DNA of 64,000 nucleotides from Lunularia cruciata (Eukaryota > Streptophyta > Marchantiopsida > Lunulariales > Lunulariaceae), in NCBI GenBank assembly GCA_948567375.1, contig OX419762.1:4966001-5030000 (forward strand), in the 5' to 3' direction. This document shows, in pieces, positions 25,480 through 36,099 of the stretch. How positions within the stretch are numbered: position 1 is the stretch's first letter; every line of letters begins with the position of its first letter. Both the position numbers and the translations under genes were made by a program. Under the pieces are notes generated by a model. That model had not been told where the DNA came from. It saw only the letters and a list, made by a program, of their open reading frames with translations, and ran no database searches.

Positions 25480-26223
25480 CATGCCAACATGCTCCAATAT
25501 GATCTATTGGTTGGGACATGGGTTTCTACTCAACCCATCTGTATCACGGTTCACCACTCTATGTCTATGAATAACCGTGAAATCATACTCTTATAAAATC
25601 AAAGCCCATCGTGCAAGCTTCCTTGAAAGCCTATCGAACTCCATCAACCACTTTAGTGGATGCTGATCAGTGATGAGAGTAAAGGGGTTACCAAATAGGT
25701 AACATAAAAAATGTGCTACTACTCAAACTGCTGCCAAGCGCTCTCACTCATATGAACTATACTTTGCTTTCGCTGAATTGTTGGAGCAACTAGCATAGGC
25801 CACCACAAACTCCTTCCACTCATCATCATGTTGGGTGACCACTACTCCAAGCTCCAACACACTTTAATCAATGTGAACCTAAAATGGTCGTCCTCTAATT
25901 GGTCTCCTCAAAATAGGAGCAGATGTCAACCTCTCCTTGAGCTCTACAAAAGCTCTCTCTTGCTCATCTCCACAACAACACTCCCGTGTTAGCTTGGTCA
26001 GCTTTGTCAAGGCCTTGGCAATGGCACTAAATCCTCGAACATAGCGGTGATAGAAGTTCCCCAACCCCAAGAATGCTTGCAGTTTGCTATAGGTCAAGGA
26101 ATACGTGCAATAGCCTCCATCTTGGTATGTTGAACACCAATCCTCCGGGGTAGATGTTGTGACCCAAATACTCAACCTACTCATGGAAGAATCTACACTT
26201 CCTAAGTTGTAACTTGAGTCCAT
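25480..26223 (-). pseudogene. RNase H region of the methyltransferase-bearing element
   Basis: The 3' part of the RT connection (LQAFLGLGNFYHRYVRGF, then ERAFVELKERLTSAPIL) leads into an RNase H-like region. A later segment reads PFTLITDQHPLKWLM followed by RLSRKLARWAL, a typical Ty3/gypsy ending of this domain. Stops and frame changes interrupt it. It follows the RT in the expected order. Confidence 0.75.
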
Positions 26224-26284
26224 GAGATCTCAGCCTCTCAAACACCTCCAGCAAATGTCTCTCATGTTCCTCCACCGTAGTGTT

Positions 26285-26720
26285 ATAGACAAAATGTCAT
26301 CAATATAGCACCGAGCAAAATCCAATCTAACTAGGACCTTTTCCATGATCCTTTGGAACTCAGCAAGAGTGTTCTTTGGTAAGTGTTCTTTGTTCTTTCA
26401 AATGGTAAGAACTTCCACTAATATAACATATCCTTGCCATGCAGATCAATAGCCCAAAATGTTATCTTGGATGTATCTTCCTCTATGATCAGCAATTGAT
26501 GATATCTTGCTTGAAGATCCAAAGTATTGAAGACCTTTGCATGCCCAATTTCATTAAAGATCTCCTTTGGTGTAGGCAAGGCATACCAATCAGCCCTAGT
26601 ATGTTGGTTGATAGGACGGTAATCTCCACACATCTGCCTATTTGTGTAGTTTCTATGCATATCCTTCTTGGTTGGCATCACTGTAGCTGATGCATACTCT
26701 CCATGTGAAATCTCTACCAA
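26285..26720 (-). pseudogene. Reverse transcriptase remnant of the methyltransferase-bearing element
   Basis: The minus strand reads MCGDYRPIN, ADWYALPTPKEIF and FNTLDLQARYHQL, the standard N-terminal RT motifs of Ty3/gypsy. Beyond a frame change, AEFQRIMEKVL leads to CYIDDIL, the catalytic YxDD box (about 26,297-26,306). The 5' part is in the same frame as the methyltransferase segment upstream. Frame changes within the RT make it non-functional. Confidence 0.85.
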
Positions 26721-27005
26721 ACTGGCTTCAAAAAGGTCACTACTCTTGCTTTAAATCAATGCTTGCTCCATGTCACTATATTGATAAAGATATCAAAAAA
26801 CTGGTGTATTGCTAATTAGCTCAATCTGTATACCAATTCCCTTCAGAGCACCCAAATCCTTCATATTAAAGGCAAGAGAACTTTTGTAGCTCCTCAAGAA
26901 CCTCCAAACTCTCTTTCTTTCTGCTCTTGTAAGCTAAGGTCCAAGATCTGGATCCCAAGTATCCTTTGTAAATGTTATAAGAGTGGAAGATGTACTTATT
27001 GGCAG

Positions 27006-28340
27006 CTACATTGGACCCTTGGGAGCAGTAGTGTCATGCTTCCAACCACTAGAGGTCTCAACCTCTATGTGAAAAACTCCCTCCACTTTGGCTGCAAGCT
27101 CCACACGTCCTCTAGTTCCATCCCAAGTAGACCAAGGATGTAATCCAAGTAGACCACGCTCACCTAGATGGACTCCAAGTAGACCACTCTCCCTTGTAGC
27201 CATTGGTTGTGTCCCAATAATACCTTGCCCACTCGGTCCATCACCCCCAGCATGTGCTTGAATTGTCTTGATAGGCATCCAAGTCAAACAACTCAGATCT
27301 ATAGCCTGACCTAGCACTTGATGCTTGGATGCCTCTGACACTATTAGAACAACGGTAATATTGGTGCAAAAACCCATCATCCACTTTCTCTCATTGGCGT
27401 TGGGCTCCACCAACTACTATAATTGTGAGTCCCAAACCAATCTAAGACCTCCCTCTAAAAAAGCATGAGAGCTTGGGAAACTCATACGTGTGAGAAAAGC
27501 AGCTCTAGGTTGTCCAACTAGGTTCACCATTCCCATATTTGACCTATCAGCCACTACAACCATCTGAGATTGACGCCCAACATCCAAGATATCAACAACG
27601 ATGTGGTCTAGTCACTGAATCCCGTCATAAGTGCATTGTAGAACCTCTCTAGATAAGAGGTTTGTCCACCAAAGACAAAGATGATGAGCCCGTGATCCCA
27701 CTCTGGTTACATCTAACAATATGGCAGGTTCCATCCAAGAATGGACTTGATGTGTACTTGCTGCCACTCTAGTGTGAAAATCACCCATCAAAGGGATATT
27801 CTCCAAAATGTAAGCTAAAGAAACAGACTAATGAACGTGGAGATGTTGTAATATTTATAACATCTCCCAAAACACACCAAAATGTGGATCCTAAAGATCC
27901 AAACCTTGGCCAGCACATGTATGTCCCTAACATGGCCATCCAGAAATCACCAAATGAATAGGCTTATATCTCTTCAGATCATGCATCCCCTTTAAGGAAA
28001 TGTCTGCTAGTAAGGCCTTTTGGTAACCCTTGATTGCTGACATTAATAATAACTCAGGATATCGATAAGCCAAGTGTGCCACATGATGTAGAGACACTTG
28101 CCTAGCAGTCTCATCTCTCTCTACATACAAGTACCTCTATACTTGTATACCCACCTATAGGACCGTAGCTAGTTTGGTGCTAATCCCACCAAACAACTCT
28201 AATAGACATACTCCCTCTATTGGATATTGCCAAGCAATGAATGTGGTATCCAAAGGTGTCAAGGTAATCAACCCTGGAGACTCATCCTCATGTTGGTCTC
28301 TTGGTGGTATAAAGGCTCTACTCCAAGCCTGTTGCACCAA
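27006..28340 (-). pseudogene. C5-cytosine DNA methyltransferase domain inside a Ty3/gypsy polyprotein
   Basis: One continuous minus-strand frame, broken only by stop codons, carries the C5 methyltransferase motifs in order: motif I LELFGGISTKLATVL (AdoMet binding, about 28,158-28,202), motif II YVERDE, motif IV SGWPC with the catalytic Cys (27,930-27,932), motif VI ENIP (about 27,792-27,803), motif VIII-like SRAHHLCLWWTNL, and motifs IX-X VEPNANERKWMMGF and HQVLGQAIDL. I count nine in-frame stops and no frameshift. The residue after the catalytic Cys, normally Gln, is a TAG. The domain sits between protease and RT and shares the RT frame, so it was part of the pol polyprotein. Methyltransferases captured by retrotransposons have been reported in other eukaryotes; whether this element type is already described is unknown to me. 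Its ancestral role, perhaps methylating the element's own DNA, is inference. Confidence 0.88.
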
Positions 28341-28399
28341 CTAATTTGCATGTTGCTACAATGACTCCTTTGAACTCCACAATGGAACATCCAAGGTAG

Positions 28400-29100
28400 A
28401 TGGAACAATCCCACTTGAACAATCCCAATCCAAGTGATCTCCTATGGTACTAGAATATCCTCTATATGGGCGTTCCCCTCCAATAAGTCACCAGACCAAG
28501 TAACAACACCACTAAAAGCTGAAATTGATGTTGCCATGGTCTCGAACTGTAGTGAGCCAAGATTACCACTACTAAAGCATACTAGTAGGCAACATACTTG
28601 TCCCTCACCAGACTGCCAACCTGGTCTATAGGAGGTTATCTCCTCCCAATAGTCAATATTGAAACCCATGAAGTATAACACTCCTCTCCCAACTAACACA
28701 TCATACGACTCAACTATGGTCATAATGGCATGAAATCTCATCACAGAGTTATTAGTCAGATGACCGGGCTAAATCTGAACAACTAGCTCTCCACATGTGA
28801 TGTACTGTGTAGAACCACCACCTAGAGATGTCTAGATCTAGAATGGACACCTCTCCACATTGGTCTTCTGTATCTCCAAACTGACAACTACAACCTTCTC
28901 CAACATAAGAGGTTGTGCACAAGAGTCAAGTAAGACCCCTTGTGGTATATAAACCTTCCTTGAAAGCCCCACCAAACCAAAAATCCCCTTTTGGTTATCC
29001 AACAAGACAACCCCAAGTGTAAACCATGCTTGCTCAAAGGCCGGTCTAAGTGGTAACTCCTCCAATCTAGCCACTACTGCCTACCATGAACCATTGGTCA
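28400..29100 (-). pseudogene. Aspartic protease region of the methyltransferase-bearing element
   Basis: The minus-strand frames at 28,838-29,074 and 28,442-28,744 are in the same phase. The first contains KVYIPQGVLLDSCAQPLML, a retroviral-type aspartic protease signature in which the usual DSGA reads DSCA. The second continues with VLVGRGVLYFMGF, the C-terminal part of the fold. The Gly to Cys change next to the catalytic Asp would impair activity. The following methyltransferase segment is in a different phase. Confidence 0.7.
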
Positions 29101-29779
29101 TTGAGCGGATCCCATACTCCTCAACCATGTCAACTCCACTATCAACCACCTATGCTCTAGAAGTAAGAACCACATCATCCCTACTCTCACAAAGCGTGGC
29201 ATCCAACTAAAACATTGGGGTTGGATCAACTGCCAATGTAAGCATGTCACTGGCTGAAAACACAAGGCAATACATAATCAGCTTATGCGCCTCCCAACAT
29301 CATGCTAGACTCAGTTTGTGTAGTAGTAGGTGGCTGACTATTAGGTAGTCCATCATGCACCTCATCACCACCTACCACACTTGCACTAGGATATCTAGAA
29401 GCCATGAATGATGTCTATAGGGCTTCAAAGAGTGTAAAAGACTAGAGAAGTCTGACCTATCTCCCAACCTCTCCTCATTATGGATCCAACTCTATTGATG
29501 CATCCACCTATGCTGCTCTGCACATGAAGTCCAAAGCATCTCTATTACCAATATATGAGGTGGAAGCCTCAGCATCCAAATCTGATTTGCTTTGAGCAAT
29601 AGCCATACTAGCCAATCTCTGCTCCAACTACTCAATTCAAATAGCCATAGCTATATCAAAAGTAAAGGAAAGTACTGCACCCCTACTAGGTGTGCATCCT
29701 CTACCACCACCTCATCCTCCATGAATTGGAGCTCCTCTACTACCTGCCATAGCAACCCTACCACTCCGTAACTCCAAGT

Positions 29780-31149
29780 GTAGGTCAAAGCATCGGTCAC
29801 TAGAGTGACCATATCTATGACAATACTCACACTATCTTTAAGCTAGTTGTGATGCACTAGAAGTATCAGGTCCGTTGCCTTGAGTACACTCTTTCCTATG
29901 GTGAGGTCCACCACAAGTCCAACAAGCAACACCACTACTCATTGGCTACTGCTGACCCAAAAATGAAGGTAAGGGTCTAGCTCCACTAGGCCCTCCACTT
30001 GCTCTATAGGATATGGGCTGTCCACCTTGTCCTCAAAAACCTACTGGGTGTGGTGCACTTTGTTGAACTCTAGAAGAAGTACAATTGTGGATGAGGTCTC
30101 CCTACCAAATCTATATATCACTACTCTCTCCTCCACCATGTTGAGCTCAATATGCTCAACCAAACCAAAGACCATTGCCAAAGTGGGCAAAGTAGCTTGT
30201 AACAACATAGTATCACAAACTCTACATTGCAACTCCTTGTCCAATATCCCATACCAAAATCAGACTGCCTGAGCCTCAATAACTCCTTGAGTGAAACTAA
30301 TTAGCCGTCTCATGTGAGTGTACACCTTGCATAGGCTCTCTCTAACCTTCCTCTGGAACTCTTGCAAGCTCCTCAACTTGTCAATCCATACTCCTTGGTA
30401 GTTTTGCCTCAAACACTGGAAGAACTTCACCATGGGTTAAACCTCAATACTACACCATCTCTTGTAGTGGTACCTCCATTTGTAGTAGCATTATCTCCAA
30501 CTAGTGCACCTCCACTAGCTCCACCAATGCTACTCAAGCTAGAACACGTGGGTACAACCAATCTACCTCTAGCAACCAAGCCTAAAGTGATGGAGACATA
30601 GTTTGGAGACCAATACTATCTCCATAACTCAATCTCCTCCAAGTAAGCTCTCATGGTATTGTCCATTGGTGGACCTTCCAAGTGCTGAAATAATCCCTTC
30701 CATGCCATGAAAGGTATGAACAAAGTCAAGTTCCGTATTTGTTGCAAATCACATCAACTATCAAACTCTTGGATGAAGTCATCTAACTCAATGGTACACA
30801 TTGTACCAGAGTAATTCCTAGGGCTTTTGGAGGCCCCATAAATCTTGTCCATGTTCCACAATAATAGTGCGGACATGCCAAGTGCACTCTCAATTGAATC
30901 AGCTCCTATGTCAAACTCCAACTTAGAGTCAATCGTCTCCCTCACTAGGACTTGAGATACAAATTGATATGGAGCACTACTTTGAGTAAACCTACTGCAT
31001 ATTGCAAGGATATCTCCTCTAGAACCCCCAAAGAACTCCATGGTGACAAAGTAACCACCAACCACCAACCGCAAGTACCCACCAAGAACCAACACCACCA
31101 AGTACAAACACCAATTGAGCACTACCAATTGCCAATACCAATGGAACAT
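29780..31149 (-). pseudogene. Gag remnant with two CCHC zinc knuckles
   Basis: The minus strand reads two knuckles in tandem, CWTCGGPHHRKEC (about 29,884-29,926) and CEYCHRYGHSSDRC (about 29,790-29,831), separated by a linker with stops. Upstream, near 30,754-30,860, is a Gag-like segment with SPRNYSGT and ELDDFIQEFD. Zinc knuckles bind the element RNA in the capsid particle. Several stops and frame changes are present. Confidence 0.75.
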
Positions 31150-33200
31150 TACCCAATAATGTAATTCTAACTAAGACAACTACACTAGGGGAAAGGGCAA
31201 CCCATAACCTACCATCACAACATGTACTCTCACGGTCTGCAGGTCATCAGTGCCTACCTCACCAGAGAGAAACAAAGGTAGTCTGATTGGTCATCATTCT
31301 AGTCTCACCACCAAGAGCACACCATAGCACCAATGCTCTAAATTTAGGGTAGCTCACACACAAACATGAAGCAAAGAATGGAGGGGATCCAATCACAAGA
31401 AATCTAAAAAAAAATCCTCCATATCATCAAGCAACACAAGATTGACTCTACCACCATTTGGCATTTGACATAATATGAGTTCCTATCTATGTCCTAAGCT
31501 ACCAAGATCACCAAGAATGGAATCAAACTGCCTTTCCTAGCCAAAACTATAAATGTATAAATAATAGTGGGCCAATCACTTGGACAACTAGTGAGGGTGG
31601 ATTAGTTTGCTAGAGCACCAATCTAGGAACCAAAGATTTAGGGGTCAAACCCTATTGTGCACAATCTAGCAACATGGGCAGATTTTGCCAAACAATGACC
31701 AAGATCTACTCTAAACTAGCTAGCCTCATGCCCACAAGTTGGCTTGTTGGCCCTTCTAGGCCTCATAGCCTCTCATAGTCCATAGCCCTATGCCTTGAAG
31801 CCTTTAAATGCCAAATGAAGCATTTCTTCTTGCCACTTTGAACCCTCTCCAAATTTGCAAAAACCCTCCAACTTTAGCCAAAGATCTACTATCTTGAAAC
31901 TCCTCCAAATCTGGCCAAAATCTAACATAAACTTTAGTAAAAATCTGACATAAATCCTAAAGTTAGCTGACCACCAAATCCTCCGTTAACTCTCCTCTTG
32001 GGCCAAATTGAAATGATAGGTTTTTCCAAATCAAAAATTTATGAAGATACGTTCCCAACTCTACCTTCAATTTCACTTTCTGAGTCCAACTCGCAACACA
32101 TTGGTCATGCTTTCATCTCTTGAGCTCAAAATCACAACCATTGCTCAAAAATTACTTTTCTTTGCTCAAAATTTGGCCAGCGCTTCCGCACACCATCTAC
32201 CTTATTGCTAAATTTACATCAATCAATGAGCTTCAACACACCAAGGAAAACCTAAACTTTGATCGAGCTACCAACGATCCACCAAGTTTGGAGATACCAC
32301 TAACACTCATAATTCCTACACTTGATTTCTCCTTGACCTCCCTTCTTTGATATAATCAGTTTGTTTACACCACTCAAATCAACTCAACACAAATCTATAA
32401 ACTGCCAACAACTGTGCACTAATTACAATCAAACCACACCCATTCTAGCTAAGAGAATCCAAGTGACGCTTGCCAGCCTCTATCCACCATAGCCAAGAAC
32501 TTGAACGCTCAATCTCAAAGAAGTGAGCTCTCTAGAGCTGCACTTTGAAAGTATACCCTTGGACTTAAGTTAGGTCTGAAACCCTAACGGTCCCATTGAT
32601 GGCACATCCAATGGTATGAACATTGCAAAGTGACAGTGGGCCCCACCATGAGGTCAGTACCCTAAACATAAAATCTGACCGTTGGAAAGTAGTCTATGAG
32701 TGATTGCTAAAATACCTCTAACTTCTATCAATGCAACTCCAATGTCTAAGCAATCTAGATGTGACACTACAAATGGCATGACATAACACACCAAGTTGTG
32801 TGAAGTTGAATATTCAGATAATGGAGTCACATGCATGGAATACATTTGTATACATATGTAGTGAAAAGTTGAACATAACAAGACATTGGAAGTTTTAGAA
32901 GACAAGTTTATCAAGACAAGCAAAAGTGGAAGTTTTAAGACAATAAGTTATGTTGGACATTTGGAACAAGCAAGTCAAGTCAAGTCAAGTCAAGTCATGT
33001 CATAAGTGCACCAAGTCAAGTGAAAGTGACATAAACCTTTATTGAATAAAAAAGAATCATTATAAATGAGAAAAAAAATTAATTTTTTGGAATGAAATTC
33101 AAAAGCTCCTCACTCACACTCATCTTCATCCTTGCTAAGGCTAGGGCTTGCCCCATAAACCCCATTGCTAGTGTCCTTGTAATGCACCTCATCTTTTGGA
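31150..33200. other. Unassigned region between two retroelements
   Basis: Presumably includes the 5' leader of the methyltransferase-bearing element. No LTR, primer-binding site or gene could be identified. A short run of aagtc repeats lies near 32,970-32,996. Confidence 0.4.
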
Positions 33201-33249
33201 GTAAACCCACACTCCATGAGTAGATGGGTGAGGAATTGCCCTACATGGG

Positions 33250-33741
33250 TCACCTTAAACCTTCTCCATCAAGTTGATGAAGTTGCTCATGCAAGAATGC
33301 CAACTCTATGCTCATTAGTTGCAACATCAACTCAGCCCAATCATAATCCTCACTTGATCTCTCTAGCTCTACCCTCGATCTCTCCACCTTGGCCTTCACT
33401 ATCAATGCAAGATGCTCATGTACTACCTTTGGCCTCCTAATGGGGATAAGAAGAGCACCTATCATCTAGAAGAATGGTCTAAAAGCCGGATATACACACT
33501 ACCAAGTTGAATACCATCTAGCAATTTGGTCTCTAATTGGGAACCAATCTTTTTGCACCCAATGATAAAGCACTATCCTCTTCCTACCACTCCCAACTAG
33601 CAAAGCAAATACATCTCTTATAACTTGAAGAATCAGCTTGAACAATCTACCTTTGATCGTACCCATTTGAGTGTCTATGTTCCAAGTGTGAGAAAATTTG
33701 AAACATGTGCGCTTTTGCAAAACATGCCACACATACAACAC
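33250..33741 (-). pseudogene. Degenerate ORF of unknown function, probably from a transposable element
   Basis: A single minus-strand frame of about 164 codons is interrupted by two stops near its middle. It reads KGRLFKLILQVIRDVFALL, then RKRIVLYHWV, RDQIARWY, and later VKAKVERSRVELERSSEDY and AELMLQLMSIELAFLHEQL, the last looking like a coiled coil. I recognise no named domain. The continuity of the frame across the stops suggests decay of a real coding sequence. It lies between two retroelements and could belong to either or to a separate element. Confidence 0.45.
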
Positions 33742-34322
33742 AAAGCAACAAAAACAAAGTTAGAAATATAGTTTGGTGTTAAGTTGACCATGTTTGAAAG
33801 TTGAGCATGAGCTAACACTGAATAAATGTGTTGGGGGAATACAATTTGGTGTCAAGTTGAGCATGTCAATGCAAAATAAAAAGAGCTAAACTCCAAACAA
33901 ATTTGTCCCAACACAAAGTAGAGTAAGAAATCCATTGAAAGAGTAGAGTTGAGCATGTACTCAAGTTGTGTACAGCAAGTTAGTTGTGTACAAAGATAGA
34001 AAGATTGAATTCACATGAATCTTGAATAGGTTTTGCTATAGGTCAATTGCACAAACCAAATTCCGCCATGGGTCCTTTAAAAGACCGAGACCAAGGAGAG
34101 AAATAGGAGAATGGAAACCCACATTGGGACACTTGAATGTGGGAAAACTCTGAATGCCTAGCATGAGCTTTGGTATTTACAGGTAGCATACAAGGCTCTT
34201 GAGAAGCTTCTCAAGAATTTTCCTCAAGCCACTTTCTTAGAGTGCAAGCCAAGTTAACTATGAAGCTTCTCAAGAAGCTTCCTTCTAGAAGTCGCATATT
34301 TGGCGTACAAGCTAAGCTAGTT

Positions 34323-34336
34323 AGAAGCTTCTAGAA
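34323..34336. promoter_or_regulatory. Heat-shock element, consensus match, in 3' LTR
   Basis: agaagcttctagaag fits nGAAnnTTCnnGAAn exactly. The equivalent site in the other LTR differs in the spacer but keeps all three core units. Confidence 0.65.
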
Positions 34337-34397
34337 GCTACTTACTTGAGGTGCAAGCTAAGCTAGCTGAGAAGCTTCCCAAGAAGCTTCCTATATA

Positions 34398-34412
34398 CTT
34401 CCGGAATATTCT
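34398..34412. promoter_or_regulatory. Second heat-shock element in 3' LTR
   Basis: cttccggaatattct fits nTTCnnGAAnnTTCn exactly. The other LTR has cttctagaatattct at the matching place. Confidence 0.65.
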
Positions 34413-34481
34413 AGGCTAATTTGTCTTATGTGTTACTTTGTAAGCCCGACTAACTTCTTCGCTAAACTCCATATTGTTACA

Positions 34482-34495
34482 TATTCCCCCGCCGC
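34482..34495 (-). promoter_or_regulatory. Polypurine tract
   Basis: On the minus strand the sequence is a purine run gcggggg with aat, ending two bases from the LTR start TGTAAC. It lies where plus-strand DNA synthesis would be primed. Confidence 0.8.
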
Positions 34496-34570
34496 TAGTT
34501 GGTGATGTCCTTGTCGCCATTGAAGCTTTGAATTCTTGGATGGCCGTATGTGCATTCTGGAGGTGAGAAA

Positions 34571-34664
34571 GAGGTTCCCATGTGGCATCATGAAGGGGAT
34601 ACCCTTTCCAAAGGACCTTGTACTCCGTATGTTGGCAATGGCCTTGATGAATATGGCAACACAC
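34571..34664 (-). pseudogene. Chromodomain of the minus-strand chromovirus
   Basis: EYKVLWKGYPLHDATWEP (34,571-34,625) is the core of a chromodomain, at the C-terminus of integrase as in chromoviruses. Family knowledge: the domain directs integration to marked chromatin. The aromatic residues of the core are retained. Confidence 0.85.
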
Positions 34665-34730
34665 AAGGATACGATCAAATTTGTACTCCTCATGATCATT
34701 GAAAGGGACATGAAGAGGAGGAGGTTGGAC

Positions 34731-36022
34731 TCAAGAGGAAAAGGAAGAGGGGTTAGGAATAAAAGGTTTCAATTTGGAAACATGAAAGACAGGATAGATA
34801 AGCATGTGACAAGGCAAGGCAAGTCGATAAGCAATAAGAAAGACAATTTGGGTGATATCAAAGGGTCCAATCCAATTAGGGGCAAGTTTACAAACTTGGG
34901 TATCAAGTGGGAGAGGGAGGTTACTAGAAGATAGCATGACTTTATCACCAACTTCAAAGGTGAGATCACAACAATGGTGGTCCGCATATTGTTTTTGGCA
35001 ATTTTTGAGCAACAAGGACGTGAGACTTGGCTTGTTGGAGGGATTGGGACATAATGGTCAAGAATGTGGAAGTATGAGGAACCTAAGATGGAGGGAGGAG
35101 CAAGAAGAGAATCTAGAACAAGTGGATCTTGGATAAAATTGAGAAAGAAAGGAGAAAATCTGGTGCTTGCCTGTTTGGAATTGTTGTAGACAAATTCTGC
35201 AGCTGCAAGACATTCATCCCAATTGGTATGGTGGACATTGACAAAGGCACACAACACATCCTCCCATATACAATTTTCATGTTCAATTTGTCTATCAATT
35301 TGAGGATGATAGGTCGTGGAAAAGCAAGCTTGGTGCCAAGTATTTGGAAGAGTGCTTGCCAAAACTTCCTGGTAAATCAAGGATCACGGTTGGAGATGAG
35401 TACAAGTGGCATCCCATGATGCTTGAAGACATTGTCAAAGTAAATTTGCGCTAAGGTTGGAGCATCCACCGTATCACAAGTTGGTGCCAAGTGGATTTGC
35501 TTACTAAGCTTATCCACAAACACCACGATTACGGTGTATCCTTGTTTTGTCTTTGGCAAGGATGTGATGAGATCCAAGCTTACATGCTCCTAGCAAGTGG
35601 ATGGAACGGCAAGTGGTTGAAGGAGTCCACTCGGCTTCTGGTTGCTAGCATTGTTACGTTGGTAGCTCTCACACACTTGGACAAATTCTCAAACATCTTG
35701 TTCATGTTGGCCACCACCATTGATGTTTGAGGGTACCCAAGGTCTTGTCTACACCCATGTGACCAACAATGGGTAAATCATGGGCTTCTTGAAGGCGCAC
35801 AAGTTGAAGATCACCTTTAGTTGGAACATAGATCCGGTCCTCATGGAATAAAAGGCATTCCTTGATGGAGAAGGTGTTTTTCTCCTTATCGCATGTTGTA
35901 AGGCAACCATGTACCATTTGGAAGAAGAGATCTTGGTGTAGAGCTGACTGAAACTCATTTTGGACCTTGGAGTCAACTGACACCGTTGAAATTGCCACTG
36001 TGATGAGAGGAAGAGACTTCAA
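34731..36022 (-). pseudogene. Integrase of the minus-strand chromovirus
   Basis: Minus-strand order: the zinc-binding part near 35,702-35,800 (PIVGHMGVDKTL, then HQWWWPT); core with MDLITSLPK (35,560-35,577), FVDKLSKQIHL, then LISNRDP; TTYHPQIDRQIEHE with the catalytic Glu; a C-terminal GPF-type region (34,731-35,015, FEVGDKVML and WIGPFDI). The second catalytic Asp, normally in SDRDP, is Asn (SNRDP), which should abolish catalysis even without the frameshifts. Frames change between 35,380 and 35,000. Confidence 0.85.
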
Positions 36023-36099
36023 ATCAAGTCGTTGTGATAAAGCATCAAGGATGACATGGAACCGACCTGGTATGTACTCAAGTTTGATGTCATACAGTT

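Larger units (their letters stand above)
23873..31149 (-). mobile_element. Decayed Ty3/gypsy retrotransposon carrying a C5 DNA methyltransferase and a PHD finger
   Basis: The minus strand encodes, in order, Gag with two CCHC knuckles, aspartic protease, a C5-cytosine DNA methyltransferase domain, reverse transcriptase with YIDD, RNase H, integrase with a GAPIEVLTDQ segment, and a PHD-type zinc finger. Protease, RT, RNase H, integrase order is that of Ty3/gypsy. The methyltransferase and RT segments share one reading frame, while the protease is in another, so at least one frameshift (programmed or mutational) separates them. Many in-frame stops show the copy is dead. I compared both flanks by eye and found no LTR pair, primer-binding site or target duplication, so the limits given are those of the recognisable coding region only. 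Confidence 0.85.
34076..34481 (-). repeat. 3' LTR of the minus-strand chromovirus
   Basis: About 406 bp, ending in taca next to the polypurine tract. The plus-strand left end reads tttaaaag where the other LTR has tgtaaaag, so the terminal TG has mutated. It contains many gaagcttc palindromes and two consensus three-unit heat-shock elements. Confidence 0.93.

Noticed and set aside
32970-32996. aagtc repeats as a possible CRISPR-like or satellite array
   Set aside because: Five-base simple repeat without spacers.
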